A stretch of DNA of 20,055 nucleotides from a virus, in the IMG/VR virus record IMGVR_UViG_3300002835_001418, positions 1 to 20,055 of that record; one strand, written 5' to 3'. This document shows positions 1 to 7,320 of this stretch, one piece after another. The notes below the pieces were generated by a model. That model had not been told where the DNA came from. It did not search any database and saw nothing but the letters and a program-made list of their open reading frames with translations. The translations under genes were made by a program, and so were the position numbers. Position 1 is the first letter of the stretch, and every line of letters begins with the position of its first letter.

Positions 1-666
1 CCTGTTAGTAAACTAACAGAGACTCAATACTTATGCAAAAAGAATTATGCTATTCATTATAGATACAATACTAAGACTGCCGAGTATGTTGTAGAACATA
101 TTACATTGGCAAACATTACTGGGCCTGCTAAACGTAAAGATGATTTTAGACCGGACTTAGAATTGCCCGAAAAACATAGAAGTGTATTATCCGATTATGC
201 GGGGCAACCATATGACAGAGGACATTTATCCCCAGGAGCAGATAACAACGCAAATGATATTTACATGAGCGAAAGTTTCTTTCTTAGCAATATGGTACCG
301 CAAGTTCCAAATCACAATAGAGGCATTTGGAAACAATTGGAAACCGCAGTACGTACTTGGGTAAGAGAAGGAAAGGACATTTATGTAGTTAGCGGAACGA
401 CATATTCTGCCGAATATCTTAAAATTGGTAAAGGTGAAGTAGGTGTACCAACAGGACTATGGAAGGTAATTATTGATGCGAAAACTAATAAAGCAATCGC
501 ATTTGACTTCCCTAATGCTCCTTTGCCTGTAAAAGATTTGCCTAAGTATGCTACAACTGTTAGAGCAGTTGAACAAAAAACGGGGTTAAATTTTCATCCA
601 AAATTGAAAGATGATTCTGTTGAAACGATCGCACCAAATTTGGCAGAATGGACGGGAATACAATAA
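1..666 (+). CDS. DNA/RNA non-specific endonuclease (NUC family), 5' truncated by window edge
   Basis: The reading frame is open from base 1, so the start lies upstream and any signal peptide cannot be seen; 221 codons are visible. The sequence carries the NUC (Serratia nuclease-like, beta-beta-alpha metal) signature DRGHLSPGADNN at about codons 73-84 of the visible part, which holds the catalytic His. It is followed by the metal-binding region FFLSNMVPQ..NHNRGIW, with the conserved Asn. The upstream stretch LCKKNYAIHYRY is also typical of the family. A TTG at 106 is a poor start because homologous sequence continues upstream of it. Members hydrolyse DNA and RNA with Mg2+. In a lytic phage it could degrade host nucleic acid, or act outside the cytoplasm if a signal peptide exists. 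It abuts the next gene with no spacer (TAA then ATG), which suggests one operon. Confidence 0.9.
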   Translation, partial: PVSKLTETQYLCKKNYAIHYRYNTKTAEYVVEHITLANITGPAKRKDDFRPDLELPEKHRSVLSDYAGQPYDRGHLSPGADNNANDIYMSESFFLSNMVPQVPNHNRGIWKQLETAVRTWVREGKDIYVVSGTTYSAEYLKIGKGEVGVPTGLWKVIIDAKTNKAIAFDFPNAPLPVKDLPKYATTVRAVEQKTGLNFHPKLKDDSVETIAPNLAEWTGIQ

Positions 667-1050
667 ATGAAAACACTTATTACACTATTTTTAAGTATAT
701 CTTTAATTGGTTGCACATCGATTAAAGATAAAGTTCCTAGTTTCTGGGACGATAACCAAAGTAAAATAAGCATAGATATACGACAAGAAATTAATCATTT
801 AAATTGTACTCAACCGCATTTACCACAAATTGAAAAAATACAAAGTAAGATCGAGTGGTTTATATTATACTCCGAAAGTAAACAAACCAAAGATGTATTA
901 AAATTGTTAAATCCTATGTCCGAAACTTTGGGGGATTTTTATACTCGAAGTAAAGAAAAAGAAGGTAGTGAAACTTATTGCAACTTGAAAAAGAAAGTAT
1001 TGTCGGCTCAAGCAAAATTGATAGCAGAAACTATACATGGGAGATTTTAA
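667..1050 (+). CDS. small predicted lipoprotein
   Basis: 127 aa. A short n-region and hydrophobic stretch (TLITLFLSISLIG) end in a lipobox LIGC with Cys at residue 16, followed by TS. This fits processing by signal peptidase II and anchoring in the outer or inner membrane of a diderm host. The rest is a charged, mostly helical domain with two further Cys (about residues 47 and 105) and no family I recognise. The start directly follows the nuclease stop, and the next gene starts directly after its own stop, so the three are probably translated together. It could be a superinfection-exclusion lipoprotein or a partner of the nuclease. A spanin-type outer lipoprotein is less likely, because it is long and no Rz-like inner-membrane partner is adjacent. 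Confidence 0.75.
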   Translation: MKTLITLFLSISLIGCTSIKDKVPSFWDDNQSKISIDIRQEINHLNCTQPHLPQIEKIQSKIEWFILYSESKQTKDVLKLLNPMSETLGDFYTRSKEKEGSETYCNLKKKVLSAQAKLIAETIHGRF

Positions 1051-1278
1051 ATGGACTTAAAGGAAATTGCAAAATGCGGACAGCCTTGGGCAGAAGAAAA
1101 GGCTAAAATTGCATTAGAATTACAGGAGCAATATAATGCTAAAACCATTTCGAAAGATGAATATGTGGAGTTGATCGAAGATATGGCAAGAATGGAATCG
1201 TTGGATGAGGTTTCTTCTGATATGAAATTAAAAACGGCTTTGGTAACCGCGCTCTTTGTTTTAGTGCAGATAGTATAG
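1051..1278 (+). CDS. small uncharacterised protein with hydrophobic C terminus
   Basis: 75 aa. The first 60 residues are acidic and helical (KEIAKCGQPWAEEKAKIALE.., then KDEYVELIEDMARME), and the last 15 are hydrophobic (ALVTALFVLVQIV), so a tail-anchored membrane protein is possible. The ATG directly follows the upstream TAA. The terminal TAG at 1276-1278 lies inside the -35 box of the uvsX promoter. I do not recognise the family. It resembles the short helical proteins common between phage operons. Confidence 0.6.
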   Translation: MDLKEIAKCGQPWAEEKAKIALELQEQYNAKTISKDEYVELIEDMARMESLDEVSSDMKLKTALVTALFVLVQIV

Positions 1279-1304
1279 ACAAGCGCAAATTTAGAATATA
1301 TAAT
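1276..1304 (+). promoter_or_regulatory. sigma70-type promoter for the uvsX operon
   Basis: TAGACA (1276-1281), 17-bp spacer, TATAAT (1299-1304). The -35 box overlaps the stop codon of the upstream gene, as at several other promoters in this window. A strong ribosome site AAGGAG (1315-1320) lies 5 nt before the uvsX ATG. Confidence 0.65.
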
Positions 1305-1325
1305 GTAGTATTATAAGGAGTTTAT

Positions 1326-2387
1326 ATGTCGTTACTTGAAAAATTGAAAAAGAATTCTACAATTAAAGAAACTGAAGTATTAAATAAATCCAAATTTTTT
1401 GGTAAAAAGGATATGATCCAAACATCTGTTCCTATGGTGAATGTTGCCCTTTCGGGAAGTTTAGAGGGCGGGTTGACTCCAGGATTAACTGTGTTTGCAG
1501 GGCCATCTAAGCATTTTAAAACTGCGTTCTCTTTGTTGTTGGCAAAATCTTACTTGGACAAATATGAAGATGCTGTTGTACTGTTTTATGATTCTGAGTT
1601 TGGTAGTCCTCAGTCTTACTTTGATTCTTTCGGTATTGACACCTCCCGAGTTCTACATACTCCAATTACCGACATTGAACAGCTAAAGTTTGATATCATG
1701 TCTCAGATTAACAATCTTGAAAGAGGTGATCATATTATCATCGTTGTAGATTCAGTTGGCAATCTTGCTTCTAAGAAAGAAGTTGATGATGCGTTGGAAG
1801 GAAAGTCTGTCGCGGATATGACTCGAGCAAAACAGATGAAATCTTTGTTCCGAATGATTACACCGCATTTGACTATTAAAGATATTCCTATGGTGGTTGT
1901 AAATCATACGTATGCTGAGATTGGTTTATATCCTAAGCAGATCGTTTCCGGTGGCACAGGAATATATTATTCGGCGGATAATATCTTTATTATTGGGCGG
2001 CAGCAGGAGAAAGATGGTACTGAAATTACAGGGTACAATTTTATCATCAATGTTGAGAAATCTAGATTTGTACGAGAAAAATCTAAAATCCCAGTAGAAG
2101 TACTGTATGAAGGTGGAATTAGTAAGTGGTCTGGTCTTTTGGATGTGGCATTGGAGGGCGGATTTGTAGTTAAACCCTCAAATGGTTGGTATTCTCTTAA
2201 AGGTGAAGAAAAGAAATATCGCAAAGCAGATACATACACAAAAGAATTTTGGATGCCGGTATTGACCTCCAAAGATTTTAGAGACTTTATTGAAAATCGT
2301 TATCAAATGGCTACAGGCGATCTGATGTCTAGCTCGTTTGATGATGTTGATTTAGAAGAGGAGTTTACAAATGCAAGTGAAGTATGA
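1326..2387 (+). CDS. uvsX: UvsX RecA-like recombinase
   Basis: 353 aa, slightly shorter than T4 UvsX. It is the RecA-family strand-exchange ATPase that drives recombination-dependent replication and repair with UvsY and gp32. The Walker A motif has the UvsX-specific form GPSKHFKT (residues 59-66, where T4 has GPSKSFKS). LFYDSEFG follows at about residue 86. The Walker B strand is IIIVVDSVGNLASKKE (about 137-152), followed by ADMTRAKQMKSLFRMITPHL and a VNHTY segment. NVEKSRFVREKSKIPVEV, GLLDVALEGGFVVKP and an acidic tail also match the T4 protein in order. The start has AAGGAG at a 5-nt spacing and its own promoter. It overlaps the next gene by 17 nt, so the two are translationally coupled. 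Confidence 0.97.
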   Translation: MSLLEKLKKNSTIKETEVLNKSKFFGKKDMIQTSVPMVNVALSGSLEGGLTPGLTVFAGPSKHFKTAFSLLLAKSYLDKYEDAVVLFYDSEFGSPQSYFDSFGIDTSRVLHTPITDIEQLKFDIMSQINNLERGDHIIIVVDSVGNLASKKEVDDALEGKSVADMTRAKQMKSLFRMITPHLTIKDIPMVVVNHTYAEIGLYPKQIVSGGTGIYYSADNIFIIGRQQEKDGTEITGYNFIINVEKSRFVREKSKIPVEVLYEGGISKWSGLLDVALEGGFVVKPSNGWYSLKGEEKKYRKADTYTKEFWMPVLTSKDFRDFIENRYQMATGDLMSSSFDDVDLEEEFTNASEV

Positions 2388-2667
2388 ACCTTGGCAATTA
2401 GTAAAAGAGGATAAAGAATATTGGGGAGTTAGAATTCTTGAGGGAAAATTTAATGAATTGGCTCTTGCGATAAATGATGTTAAAATGACAGAAGATGATA
2501 GTGTATCTGTAGACTATGACATTATTTATTCTCTATTACCTATAGAAGAAGTTACTGAAAGTCAAGAATTCAATGATACTCTATCTTTTATTATCCAAGA
2601 CATTTTAGTAAAGGCTATGAATGAGCACGAAAATCGAAACAGTAATACTGCAAAACTTAATACATGA
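2371..2667 (+). CDS. conserved small T4-like protein between uvsX and the helicase
   Basis: 98 aa with no catalytic motif that I recognise. The N-terminal half is beta-rich (YEPWQLVKEDKEYWGVRILEGKFNELALAINDVKM) and the C-terminal half acidic and helical. It lies exactly where T4 has gene 40 (uvsX-40-41), but I cannot show homology to gp40. Similar small proteins occupy this slot in marine T4-like phages. A GAGGAG ribosome site lies within the end of uvsX. The gene overlaps uvsX by 17 nt and the helicase start by 47 nt, so all three are coupled. The position suggests a replication or recombination role; that is inference only. Confidence 0.75.
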   Translation: MQVKYEPWQLVKEDKEYWGVRILEGKFNELALAINDVKMTEDDSVSVDYDIIYSLLPIEEVTESQEFNDTLSFIIQDILVKAMNEHENRNSNTAKLNT

Positions 2668-4054
2668 TGATGAATACATGAGGAAGGTAATCCCGTTTTT
2701 GAAGCGGGATTATTTTTTAGATACAAATGATAAAATTATTTACGACAAAATTACTGCGTACATTGATGATTACAATTCTTTACCTTCCAAAGATGCATTA
2801 GTTATTTCGATACAGAATGATAAAAATTTAAATGAGGATCAATATTCAGATGTTTTTAATTATGTTCAGCAATTAGAAGCAACTGATCATAACAAAGACT
2901 GGTTGTATAAAGAAACAGAAAAATTCTGTAAGGATAAGGCAGTTTATAATGCAATTTTAACTTCGGTTGCTATTTTAGACGGCAGAGACAAATCTAAATC
3001 TGAAGATGGAATCCCTTCTTTATTGCAAGATGCACTAGGTGTATGTTTTGATAATAATGTAGGGCATGACTATATTTTGAATGCGGATAAGCGATATGAG
3101 TTTTATCATAAAGTCGAATCTCGTATACCTTTTGATTTAGAATATTTTAACAAGATCACTAACGGCGGAATGCCGAATAAAACATTAAATGTGGTCTTAG
3201 CTGGAACCGGTGTGGGTAAAAGTTTATTCATGTGCCACGTAGCAGCAGCTGCCCTAAGTCAAGGCAGAAATGTTCTGTATATTACACTAGAAATGGCAGA
3301 AGAAAGAATTGCGGAACGTGTTGATGCGAATTTGATGAACATTACAATGGATCAATTAAAAGAATTACCTAAAGCCTTATTTGATAATAGAATGGATAAG
3401 ATCAAAGGTAAAACGCAGGGCAATTTGATTATTAAAGAATATCCTACTACAGGTGCACACGTTGGACATTTTAAATCCTTATTAAATGAGCTACAGCTAA
3501 AACGGCAATTTAAACCCGATCTTATTATTATCGACTATCTGAATATTTGCGCAAGTTCAAGATTAAAAGCAAGCGCAGGCGTTAATTCCTATACGTTAGT
3601 TAAATCGATCGCAGAAGAGCTTAGAGGTCTAGCAGTTGAGGAAAATGTACCTATTCTAAGTGCAACACAAACTACAAGAACTGGTTTTGGAAATACAGAT
3701 GTAGAGCTAACGGACACTTCAGAATCATTTGGTTTGCCTGCAACGGTTGATTTTATGTTTGCGCTAATTTCTACAGAAGATCTTGAAAAGATGAATCAAC
3801 TTATGGTTAAGCAGTTGAAGAATAGATACAATGATCCTACACTAAATAAAAGATTTGTAATTGGTGTTGATCGAGCAAAGATGAAGTTATATGATCTCGA
3901 AGAATCTGCACAGAAAAATATTTCAGATTCTGGAAATCCGCAAAGACAATCTTTACCTAAATATGATAAGCCACCGCAGTCTAGAGATAGCATGCAGGCA
4001 AATAAAGATATATTTACAGCCAACAAGCGCGATTTTTCAAAGATTAGATTATGA
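2621..4054 (+). CDS. 41: replicative DNA helicase, gp41/DnaB type
   Basis: 477 aa, close to T4 gp41. It is the ring-shaped 5'-3' helicase of the replisome, which recruits primase. The N-terminal DnaB-type helical region is followed by the RecA-like ATPase domain from about residue 168 (IPFDLEYFNKITNGGMPNKTLNVVLAG). Walker A is AGTGVGKS (194-201). Further on are ITLEMAEERIAERVDANL, Walker B LIIIDYLN (about 303-310) and the LSATQTTR sensor region. After ESFGLPATVDFMF come RAKMKLY and a polar tail with several Pro and Gln. The ATG at 2621 lies within the end of the upstream gene, with AAAGG a few bases before it. An out-of-frame ATG at 2617 is ignored. The stop shares bases with the next start (ATGA). 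Confidence 0.95.
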   Translation: MSTKIETVILQNLIHDDEYMRKVIPFLKRDYFLDTNDKIIYDKITAYIDDYNSLPSKDALVISIQNDKNLNEDQYSDVFNYVQQLEATDHNKDWLYKETEKFCKDKAVYNAILTSVAILDGRDKSKSEDGIPSLLQDALGVCFDNNVGHDYILNADKRYEFYHKVESRIPFDLEYFNKITNGGMPNKTLNVVLAGTGVGKSLFMCHVAAAALSQGRNVLYITLEMAEERIAERVDANLMNITMDQLKELPKALFDNRMDKIKGKTQGNLIIKEYPTTGAHVGHFKSLLNELQLKRQFKPDLIIIDYLNICASSRLKASAGVNSYTLVKSIAEELRGLAVEENVPILSATQTTRTGFGNTDVELTDTSESFGLPATVDFMFALISTEDLEKMNQLMVKQLKNRYNDPTLNKRFVIGVDRAKMKLYDLEESAQKNISDSGNPQRQSLPKYDKPPQSRDSMQANKDIFTANKRDFSKIRL

Positions 4055-4269
4055 AATCTTTAAAAAGTACTAGGTTGTCTTCTACTAGGTTGCAAAATGC
4101 GGAAACCGAAGTATTAGTGCAATTAGATAGCCCGATTGCTATAAGTATTAAGGATATTATACCAATGGGTAAAAAAATTAGTTATGTCGAAGATACTCAG
4201 GGATCTGAGGTATCGGAAAAATTTAAAAATGATATGATATGGCAAGAAATCCTTAAAAATACTAAATAA
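4051..4269 (+). CDS. small uncharacterised protein coupled to the helicase
   Basis: 72 aa. It starts inside the helicase stop (ATGA overlap) without a clear Shine-Dalgarno site, so it is probably expressed by re-initiation. The N terminus is basic and Ser/Thr-rich (KSLKSTRLSSTRLQN), followed by a short beta-type region (VLVQLDSPIAISIKDIIPMGKKISYV). No family is recognised. The tight coupling suggests a minor role with the helicase. Confidence 0.55.
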   Translation: MKSLKSTRLSSTRLQNAETEVLVQLDSPIAISIKDIIPMGKKISYVEDTQGSEVSEKFKNDMIWQEILKNTK

Positions 4270-4299
4270 ATAAAAGATAGCATATTCGAAAGGCGCAAT

Positions 4300-4806
4300 A
4301 TGAATCTTACTATACTAGGGGCAAAAGATCGAAAATTAACAAAAATGCTAAGGATGGCGGCAGATTCCTTCGCACATAAGTTACTAACCCCGCAAATGAT
4401 AAAACATATAACACTGGAAGTGCATATATGTGATAAGTTATCCGCGGGTGCATATTGTACTATTGCAGATGATTTACCGATACCTAGAAAATTTTTAGTA
4501 GAGATTCATAGAACAAGAAAAAAGATTCATATGTTTACCGCACTTGCACATGAAATGGTTCATCTTAAACAATGGGCCAGTGGTGAAATGAAGGGTAAGA
4601 TAAGAAAAACTAAATATATTACTGTTTGGAGAGGCGAAACATATGAGGATGACGTGTCCTATTGGGATCAACCTTGGGAGTTCGAAGCATATGGACTGCA
4701 AGAAAGTTTAGTCGCTAAATTTTTAACAGAGCACAATCAATTTAAAAATTTAAGACAGCGCCAAGAAGATTGGTTCGTGTATGATGATCTAGAAAATAGG
4801 GATTAA
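4300..4806 (+). CDS. SprT/WSS-like zinc metalloprotease-type protein
   Basis: 168 aa. The zinc-binding HExxH motif is visible as ALAHEMVHLKQWASGEM (His84, Glu85, His88). About 40 residues later WDQPWEFEAYGLQ supplies Glu residues (127 or 129) suitable as third ligand. This order (helix with HExxH, short loop, PWE..AYG) fits the compact SprT-like/gluzincin proteins seen in many marine T4-like phages. Cellular relatives include proteases that clear DNA-protein crosslinks, but the phage target is unknown. It has no signal peptide, so it is probably cytoplasmic. GAAAGG lies about 8 nt before the ATG. Its position after the helicase fits a replication or repair function, by inference. Confidence 0.8.
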   Translation: MNLTILGAKDRKLTKMLRMAADSFAHKLLTPQMIKHITLEVHICDKLSAGAYCTIADDLPIPRKFLVEIHRTRKKIHMFTALAHEMVHLKQWASGEMKGKIRKTKYITVWRGETYEDDVSYWDQPWEFEAYGLQESLVAKFLTEHNQFKNLRQRQEDWFVYDDLENRD

Positions 4807-4831
4807 AAATGTAGTTAACTAGGAGTAAAAT

Positions 4832-5008
4832 ATGGGAGAACTGATTTTTTCGTTGTATGATCTCATACAAATAGGATTGATGTTGTTAGCTTGCTATTGT
4901 TGCAAAGCATACGGATATCAAAAAGGAATTTTGGAAACGCTAGAGTTCTTTGAAACAAATGGAGTAATTGACATACCCACAGAAGACACAATCGAAGAAG
5001 AAAAATAA
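4832..5008 (+). CDS. 58-aa single-pass membrane protein
   Basis: ATG at 4832 with AGGAG (4821-4825) 6 nt upstream; stop TAA at 5006-5008. A hydrophobic segment near residues 11-24 (LIQIGLMLLACYCC) has a Cys-rich end. It is followed by a KAYGYQKG turn, a short helix and an acidic tail (EDTIEEEK). The layout is membrane helix, then a GYxxGxxET-like segment. Small proteins of this shape are frequent in T4-like phages, with unknown function. A terminator begins 10 nt after the stop, so this is the last gene of the uvsX operon. Confidence 0.7.
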   Translation: MGELIFSLYDLIQIGLMLLACYCCKAYGYQKGILETLEFFETNGVIDIPTEDTIEEEK

Positions 5009-5017
5009 CAATCTGTT

Positions 5018-5054
5018 AATAATACCCTAGAGAAACATTCTGGGGTATTATTTT
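5018..5054 (+). terminator. intrinsic terminator after the uvsX-helicase operon
   Basis: AATAATACCC (5018-5027) pairs with GGGTATTATT (5043-5052). The stem continues inward through TAGA/TTCTG with one or two wobble pairs, leaving a small A-rich loop. The 3' side runs into TATTTT. It separates this operon from the promoter at 5070. Confidence 0.8.
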
Positions 5055-5069
5055 GGCTAAAAATAGTGC

Positions 5070-5098
5070 TTGACTTCTTGTCCAAAATATGCTATAAT
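5070..5098 (+). promoter_or_regulatory. strong sigma70 promoter with extended -10
   Basis: TTGACT (5070-5075), 17 bp, TATAAT (5093-5098) preceded by TGC, which makes an extended -10. The -35 context is TGCTTGAC, repeated at other promoters here. It drives the SWIM-domain gene, whose AAGGAG lies at 5111-5116. Confidence 0.85.
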
Positions 5099-5121
5099 AG
5101 AGGTATAGTGAAGGAGCAGAT

Positions 5122-5511
5122 ATGAACTTTGTGATAGGACAATCGGTAGCAATTCAAACTAAGATGCGGTCGGTGCTTCTTGGAGAGGATTACAAATTTG
5201 TAACATTTACAGGCAAGGTGGTGCCGAACCCAAAATGGGTAGATACCGACTACGTCTGTGTTTTTACCGGTGACCCGAATCACCCTACTTCTGTTATTCA
5301 TAAAAAATTTATTGTAGGTCATACGTTCTCAGAATCTAGAACAAGTGAACGAATATTTCAGGTCAACTCCAAATCAACCGGTAAGACATATATGGTAATA
5401 TCGGTAAACGGAACGGTGTCCTGTAATTGTACGGGATATCAATTCCGTAGAAAATGTAGCCATTCCGACAAAGTTAAACAATTTATCCAAAAAGATGAAT
5501 CAAATGCTTGA
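5122..5511 (+). CDS. SWIM-type zinc-finger protein
   Basis: 129 aa. The C-terminal part has a CxCx8CxH motif, SCNCTGYQFRRKCSH (Cys101, Cys103, Cys112, His114). This is the SWIM zinc-finger pattern, which binds DNA or protein partners. The preceding strand pair (KTYMVISVNGTVSC) is what a SWIM fold needs. The N-terminal 80 residues form a beta-rich region (FVTFTGKVVPNPKWVDTDYVCVFTGDP..VIHKKFIVGH) that I do not recognise. A strong promoter and ribosome site sit directly upstream, so it is probably made early and well. The TGA stop overlaps the -35 of the next promoter. A DNA-binding or regulatory role is likely but unproven. Confidence 0.8.
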   Translation: MNFVIGQSVAIQTKMRSVLLGEDYKFVTFTGKVVPNPKWVDTDYVCVFTGDPNHPTSVIHKKFIVGHTFSESRTSERIFQVNSKSTGKTYMVISVNGTVSCNCTGYQFRRKCSHSDKVKQFIQKDESNA

Positions 5512-5536
5512 CTTTCTATCCGAACGGCTATATAAT
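5508..5536 (+). promoter_or_regulatory. sigma70 promoter overlapping the stop of the SWIM gene
   Basis: TTGACT (5508-5513), 17 bp, TATAAT (5531-5536). The TGA stop of the upstream gene (5509-5511) lies within the -35 box. The upstream context TGCTTGAC repeats that of the promoter at 5070. Confidence 0.8.
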
Positions 5537-5590
5537 TATGTTGTGGTGTTAAAAAATTGATGTTATTATTTTATTATGGAGATTTAAATT

Positions 5591-5977
5591 ATGTCTAAAT
5601 TCACAGTTGCCGGTGTTTCTACTCAAAATGGTATTACCAAAGTTCGTTTTGCGAACGACATTGTTTCTCGTACTAAACTGCTTGCGAAGGGCGGCCATTC
5701 TCCCCTGGAGCTTGTCCAGTTACCAAATGCTATGACCAAGGCAGAAGCTTGTCAGTATCTGCTTGATCTAGGTGGAGTATTTGCAGGTGATGTTAATCTT
5801 ATTACAGAGACAATGGGTAAGAAAAACGGTACGCCAATTGTACAGGCTAAAGCAAACACTAAGGCAGTAAAGGCAGTAGCAAAGTCTGCCGCAAAGTCTA
5901 AGCCGATTAAAGTTGTTGCGCATAAAGTGCAGGAAGAAGATCTTACGATTACAGAGATCAAAGAATTGGCGGCATAA
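5591..5977 (+). CDS. conserved phage protein with Ala/Lys-rich tail, function unknown
   Basis: 128 aa. The N-terminal 75 residues form a small alpha/beta region (SKFTVAGVSTQNGITKVRFANDIVSRTKLLAKGGHSP, then PNAMTKAEACQYLLDLGG). Next comes a low-complexity, basic Ala/Lys linker (about 83-110, AKANTKAVKAVAKSAAKSK) and a short acidic end. The first part resembles small proteins seen in other T4-like phage genomes, but I know no assigned function. A basic linker is compatible with nucleic-acid contact. It has its own promoter and a TGGAG site before the ATG. Codon choice looks more GC-tolerant than in its neighbours, which may reflect high expression. Confidence 0.75.
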   Translation: MSKFTVAGVSTQNGITKVRFANDIVSRTKLLAKGGHSPLELVQLPNAMTKAEACQYLLDLGGVFAGDVNLITETMGKKNGTPIVQAKANTKAVKAVAKSAAKSKPIKVVAHKVQEEDLTITEIKELAA

Positions 5978-6003
5978 ATAATAGACAATGAACGTGAGTG
6001 ACG

Positions 6004-6017
6004 GCGCCCTAGGGCGC
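6004..6017. other. 14-bp perfect palindrome in the intergenic region
   Basis: GCGCCCTAGGGCGC is a perfect palindrome, a GC island in AT-rich DNA, 13 nt before the ribosome site of the next gene. It could be a weak terminator (5-bp stem, CTAG loop, no proper T tract), an operator for a dimeric regulator, or a hairpin affecting the downstream gene. The sequence does not decide between these. Confidence 0.5.
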
Positions 6018-6040
6018 TGTTATGTCTTTAAGGAGTAATT

Positions 6041-6838
6041 ATGCTAAATGAAAATGTAACTAAAGTAGGTATCGTTGGGCTAGGTTTTGTTGGTGGGGCA
6101 ATTGCACAAAATATGCCCTGCGAACTTCGCATCGTAGATAAAGACCTAACAAAATCTACGCACACATATGCGGAATTGAAAGAATGCGATGGCATTTTTG
6201 TAAGTGTACCGACTCCTATGAGTTTTGATGGAGTGTGCAATACTTCAATTTTGGAAGAAGTATTAGAAAATTTAAAAGATTACACCAATCCAATTATTAG
6301 TAAATGTACTGCACCACCTACGGTGTATACTAAGTTATCAAAACAGTATCCAAATTTGATCCATGCCCCAGAATTTTTAACTGCTGCAAATGCGAAACAA
6401 GATTACCAGTATGGTAAATTTGCAGTCATAGGTGGATCTAACAGCGCACATATGGATAAGGCAGAAAGTATTATTCGTATTGGACAGCGAAATTTAATTA
6501 GTGTTGCCCGTGTTACAATTGAGGAAGCAGCATTGATGAAATATGGAATCAATACTTTTCTCGCAACTAAAATTGTTTTCATGAACGAATTGTTTATACT
6601 ATGTAGTAAACTTGAAATAGATTATAATAACATTTCTTCACTAATGAAGCTAGACTCTCGTATTGGATCTACGCATATGAAAGTTCCAGGACAAGATGGT
6701 TTAGGATTTGACGGAATGTGTTTTCCTAAAGATACTAGTGCGTTGTATTCATTTGCAAAAGCAAATGGCATTGATATGGAGCTATTGGGACATACAATTG
6801 AAGTCAACAAAAAGTTAAGAAAAATTGGTAGCAAATAG
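6041..6838 (+). CDS. short UDP-glucose/GDP-mannose dehydrogenase family protein
   Basis: 265 aa, against about 390-450 for cellular enzymes. It has the NAD-binding Rossmann motif GLGFVGG (residues 13-19), VSVPTP (55-59), KCTAPPT (89-94) and HAPEFLTAANA (109-118). The central helix carries Lys167 and Asn171 (MKYGINTFLATKIVFMNEL). The catalytic Cys227 lies in GFDGMCFPKD. The NAD domain and central helical domain are therefore complete with active-site residues, while the usual C-terminal UDP-sugar-binding domain is absent. Family members oxidise a nucleotide sugar to the uronic acid with two NAD+. Short phage versions exist, and their substrate is uncertain. It might modify surface glycans or supply sugars for DNA or virion decoration. 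AAGGAG (6030-6035) supports the start. Confidence 0.9.
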   Translation: MLNENVTKVGIVGLGFVGGAIAQNMPCELRIVDKDLTKSTHTYAELKECDGIFVSVPTPMSFDGVCNTSILEEVLENLKDYTNPIISKCTAPPTVYTKLSKQYPNLIHAPEFLTAANAKQDYQYGKFAVIGGSNSAHMDKAESIIRIGQRNLISVARVTIEEAALMKYGINTFLATKIVFMNELFILCSKLEIDYNNISSLMKLDSRIGSTHMKVPGQDGLGFDGMCFPKDTSALYSFAKANGIDMELLGHTIEVNKKLRKIGSK

Positions 6839-6857
6839 TCAAAGAATGTAAAATGCA

Positions 6858-7109
6858 ATGAAGGAACTACTCAAAGTATTACCACTCATTTTATCTAACT
6901 TCGGCATAGTAGTTAGGTTGCTTAAGATGCTACCAATGATACTATTGGGGTTGACCGTTGTAGGCGTAATAGGTTACGGAATTTATTATTACATAACAAA
7001 TTCTAAGGATCCATATAAATGTTTCAATGGTGAAATTTATGAAAAGATGACATTTGATTCTAATGTGTATCAATTCAAAGGCGGATATTGCGTAAATTCA
7101 AAAGATTAG
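6858..7109 (+). CDS. small membrane protein
   Basis: 83 aa. The N terminus is amphipathic or hydrophobic (LLKVLPLILSNFGIVVRLLKM), followed by a clear transmembrane helix (MILLGLTVVGVIGYGIYYYI, about residues 28-47). The C-terminal tail of about 35 residues has two Cys (YKCFNGEIYEKM..FKGGYC), which could form a disulfide if exported. There is no good Shine-Dalgarno site; it starts 20 nt after the dehydrogenase. Family not recognised; a holin-like or envelope role cannot be excluded. Confidence 0.65.
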   Translation: MKELLKVLPLILSNFGIVVRLLKMLPMILLGLTVVGVIGYGIYYYITNSKDPYKCFNGEIYEKMTFDSNVYQFKGGYCVNSKD

Positions 7110-7127
7110 GTATTCTTTATAAAATGC

Positions 7128-7156
7128 TTGACAAAGAAGTAATTTTATGTTAGAAT
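7128..7156 (+). promoter_or_regulatory. sigma70 promoter at the head of the tRNA region
   Basis: TTGACA (7128-7133), 17 bp, TAGAAT (7151-7156) with TGT before the -10. The upstream context is again TGCTTGAC. It drives the small basic ORF at 7180 and probably the first tRNAs. Confidence 0.8.
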
Positions 7157-7179
7157 ATATTTTAATTTAAGGATTGATG

Positions 7180-7320
7180 ATGAAGCGAAAAATTCAGATC
7201 ACTGCTCGGAACCCGTTTGTAAAGCTGGCCTTATTTAAAAAGGCGGGTAAACATCAAAAGACAAACAAAGCATTACGAAGAGAATATAAAACGGGCATAG
7301 CTCAGTTGGTAGAGCAGTAG
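7180..7320 (+). CDS. small basic RNP..KAG.H.K protein, 3' end running into a tRNA fragment
   Basis: 46 aa from the ATG at 7180 (AAGGA at 7169-7173, 6-nt spacing); the ATG at 7177 is too close to the ribosome site. The sequence is strongly basic: ITARNPFVKLALFKKAGKH, then QKTNKALRREYK. It matches a recurrent type of tiny protein in phages and proteobacteria with the pattern NPxVxxALxxKAGxHxKxxKAxRRxxK, which has no known function and probably binds nucleic acid. The last nine codons (TGIAQLVEQ) are read from a tRNA-Asn-like 5' fragment, so the original C terminus was probably replaced when the fragment arrived. Confidence 0.65.
   Translation: MKRKIQITARNPFVKLALFKKAGKHQKTNKALRREYKTGIAQLVEQ

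Noticed and set aside
667-1278. Rz/Rz1-like spanin pair formed by the lipoprotein and the following gene
   Set aside because: The following protein has its hydrophobic segment at the C terminus, not an N-terminal anchor, and the lipoprotein is too long and not Pro-rich.
4262-4275. Late promoter-like TAAATAAATAA before the metalloprotease gene
   Set aside because: Not a TATAAATA match, and it lies in an early-type operon; AT-rich chance similarity is likely.
5973-5984. CATAAATA near the end of the gene at 5591 as a late promoter
   Set aside because: One mismatch, and the shared late leader block is absent.
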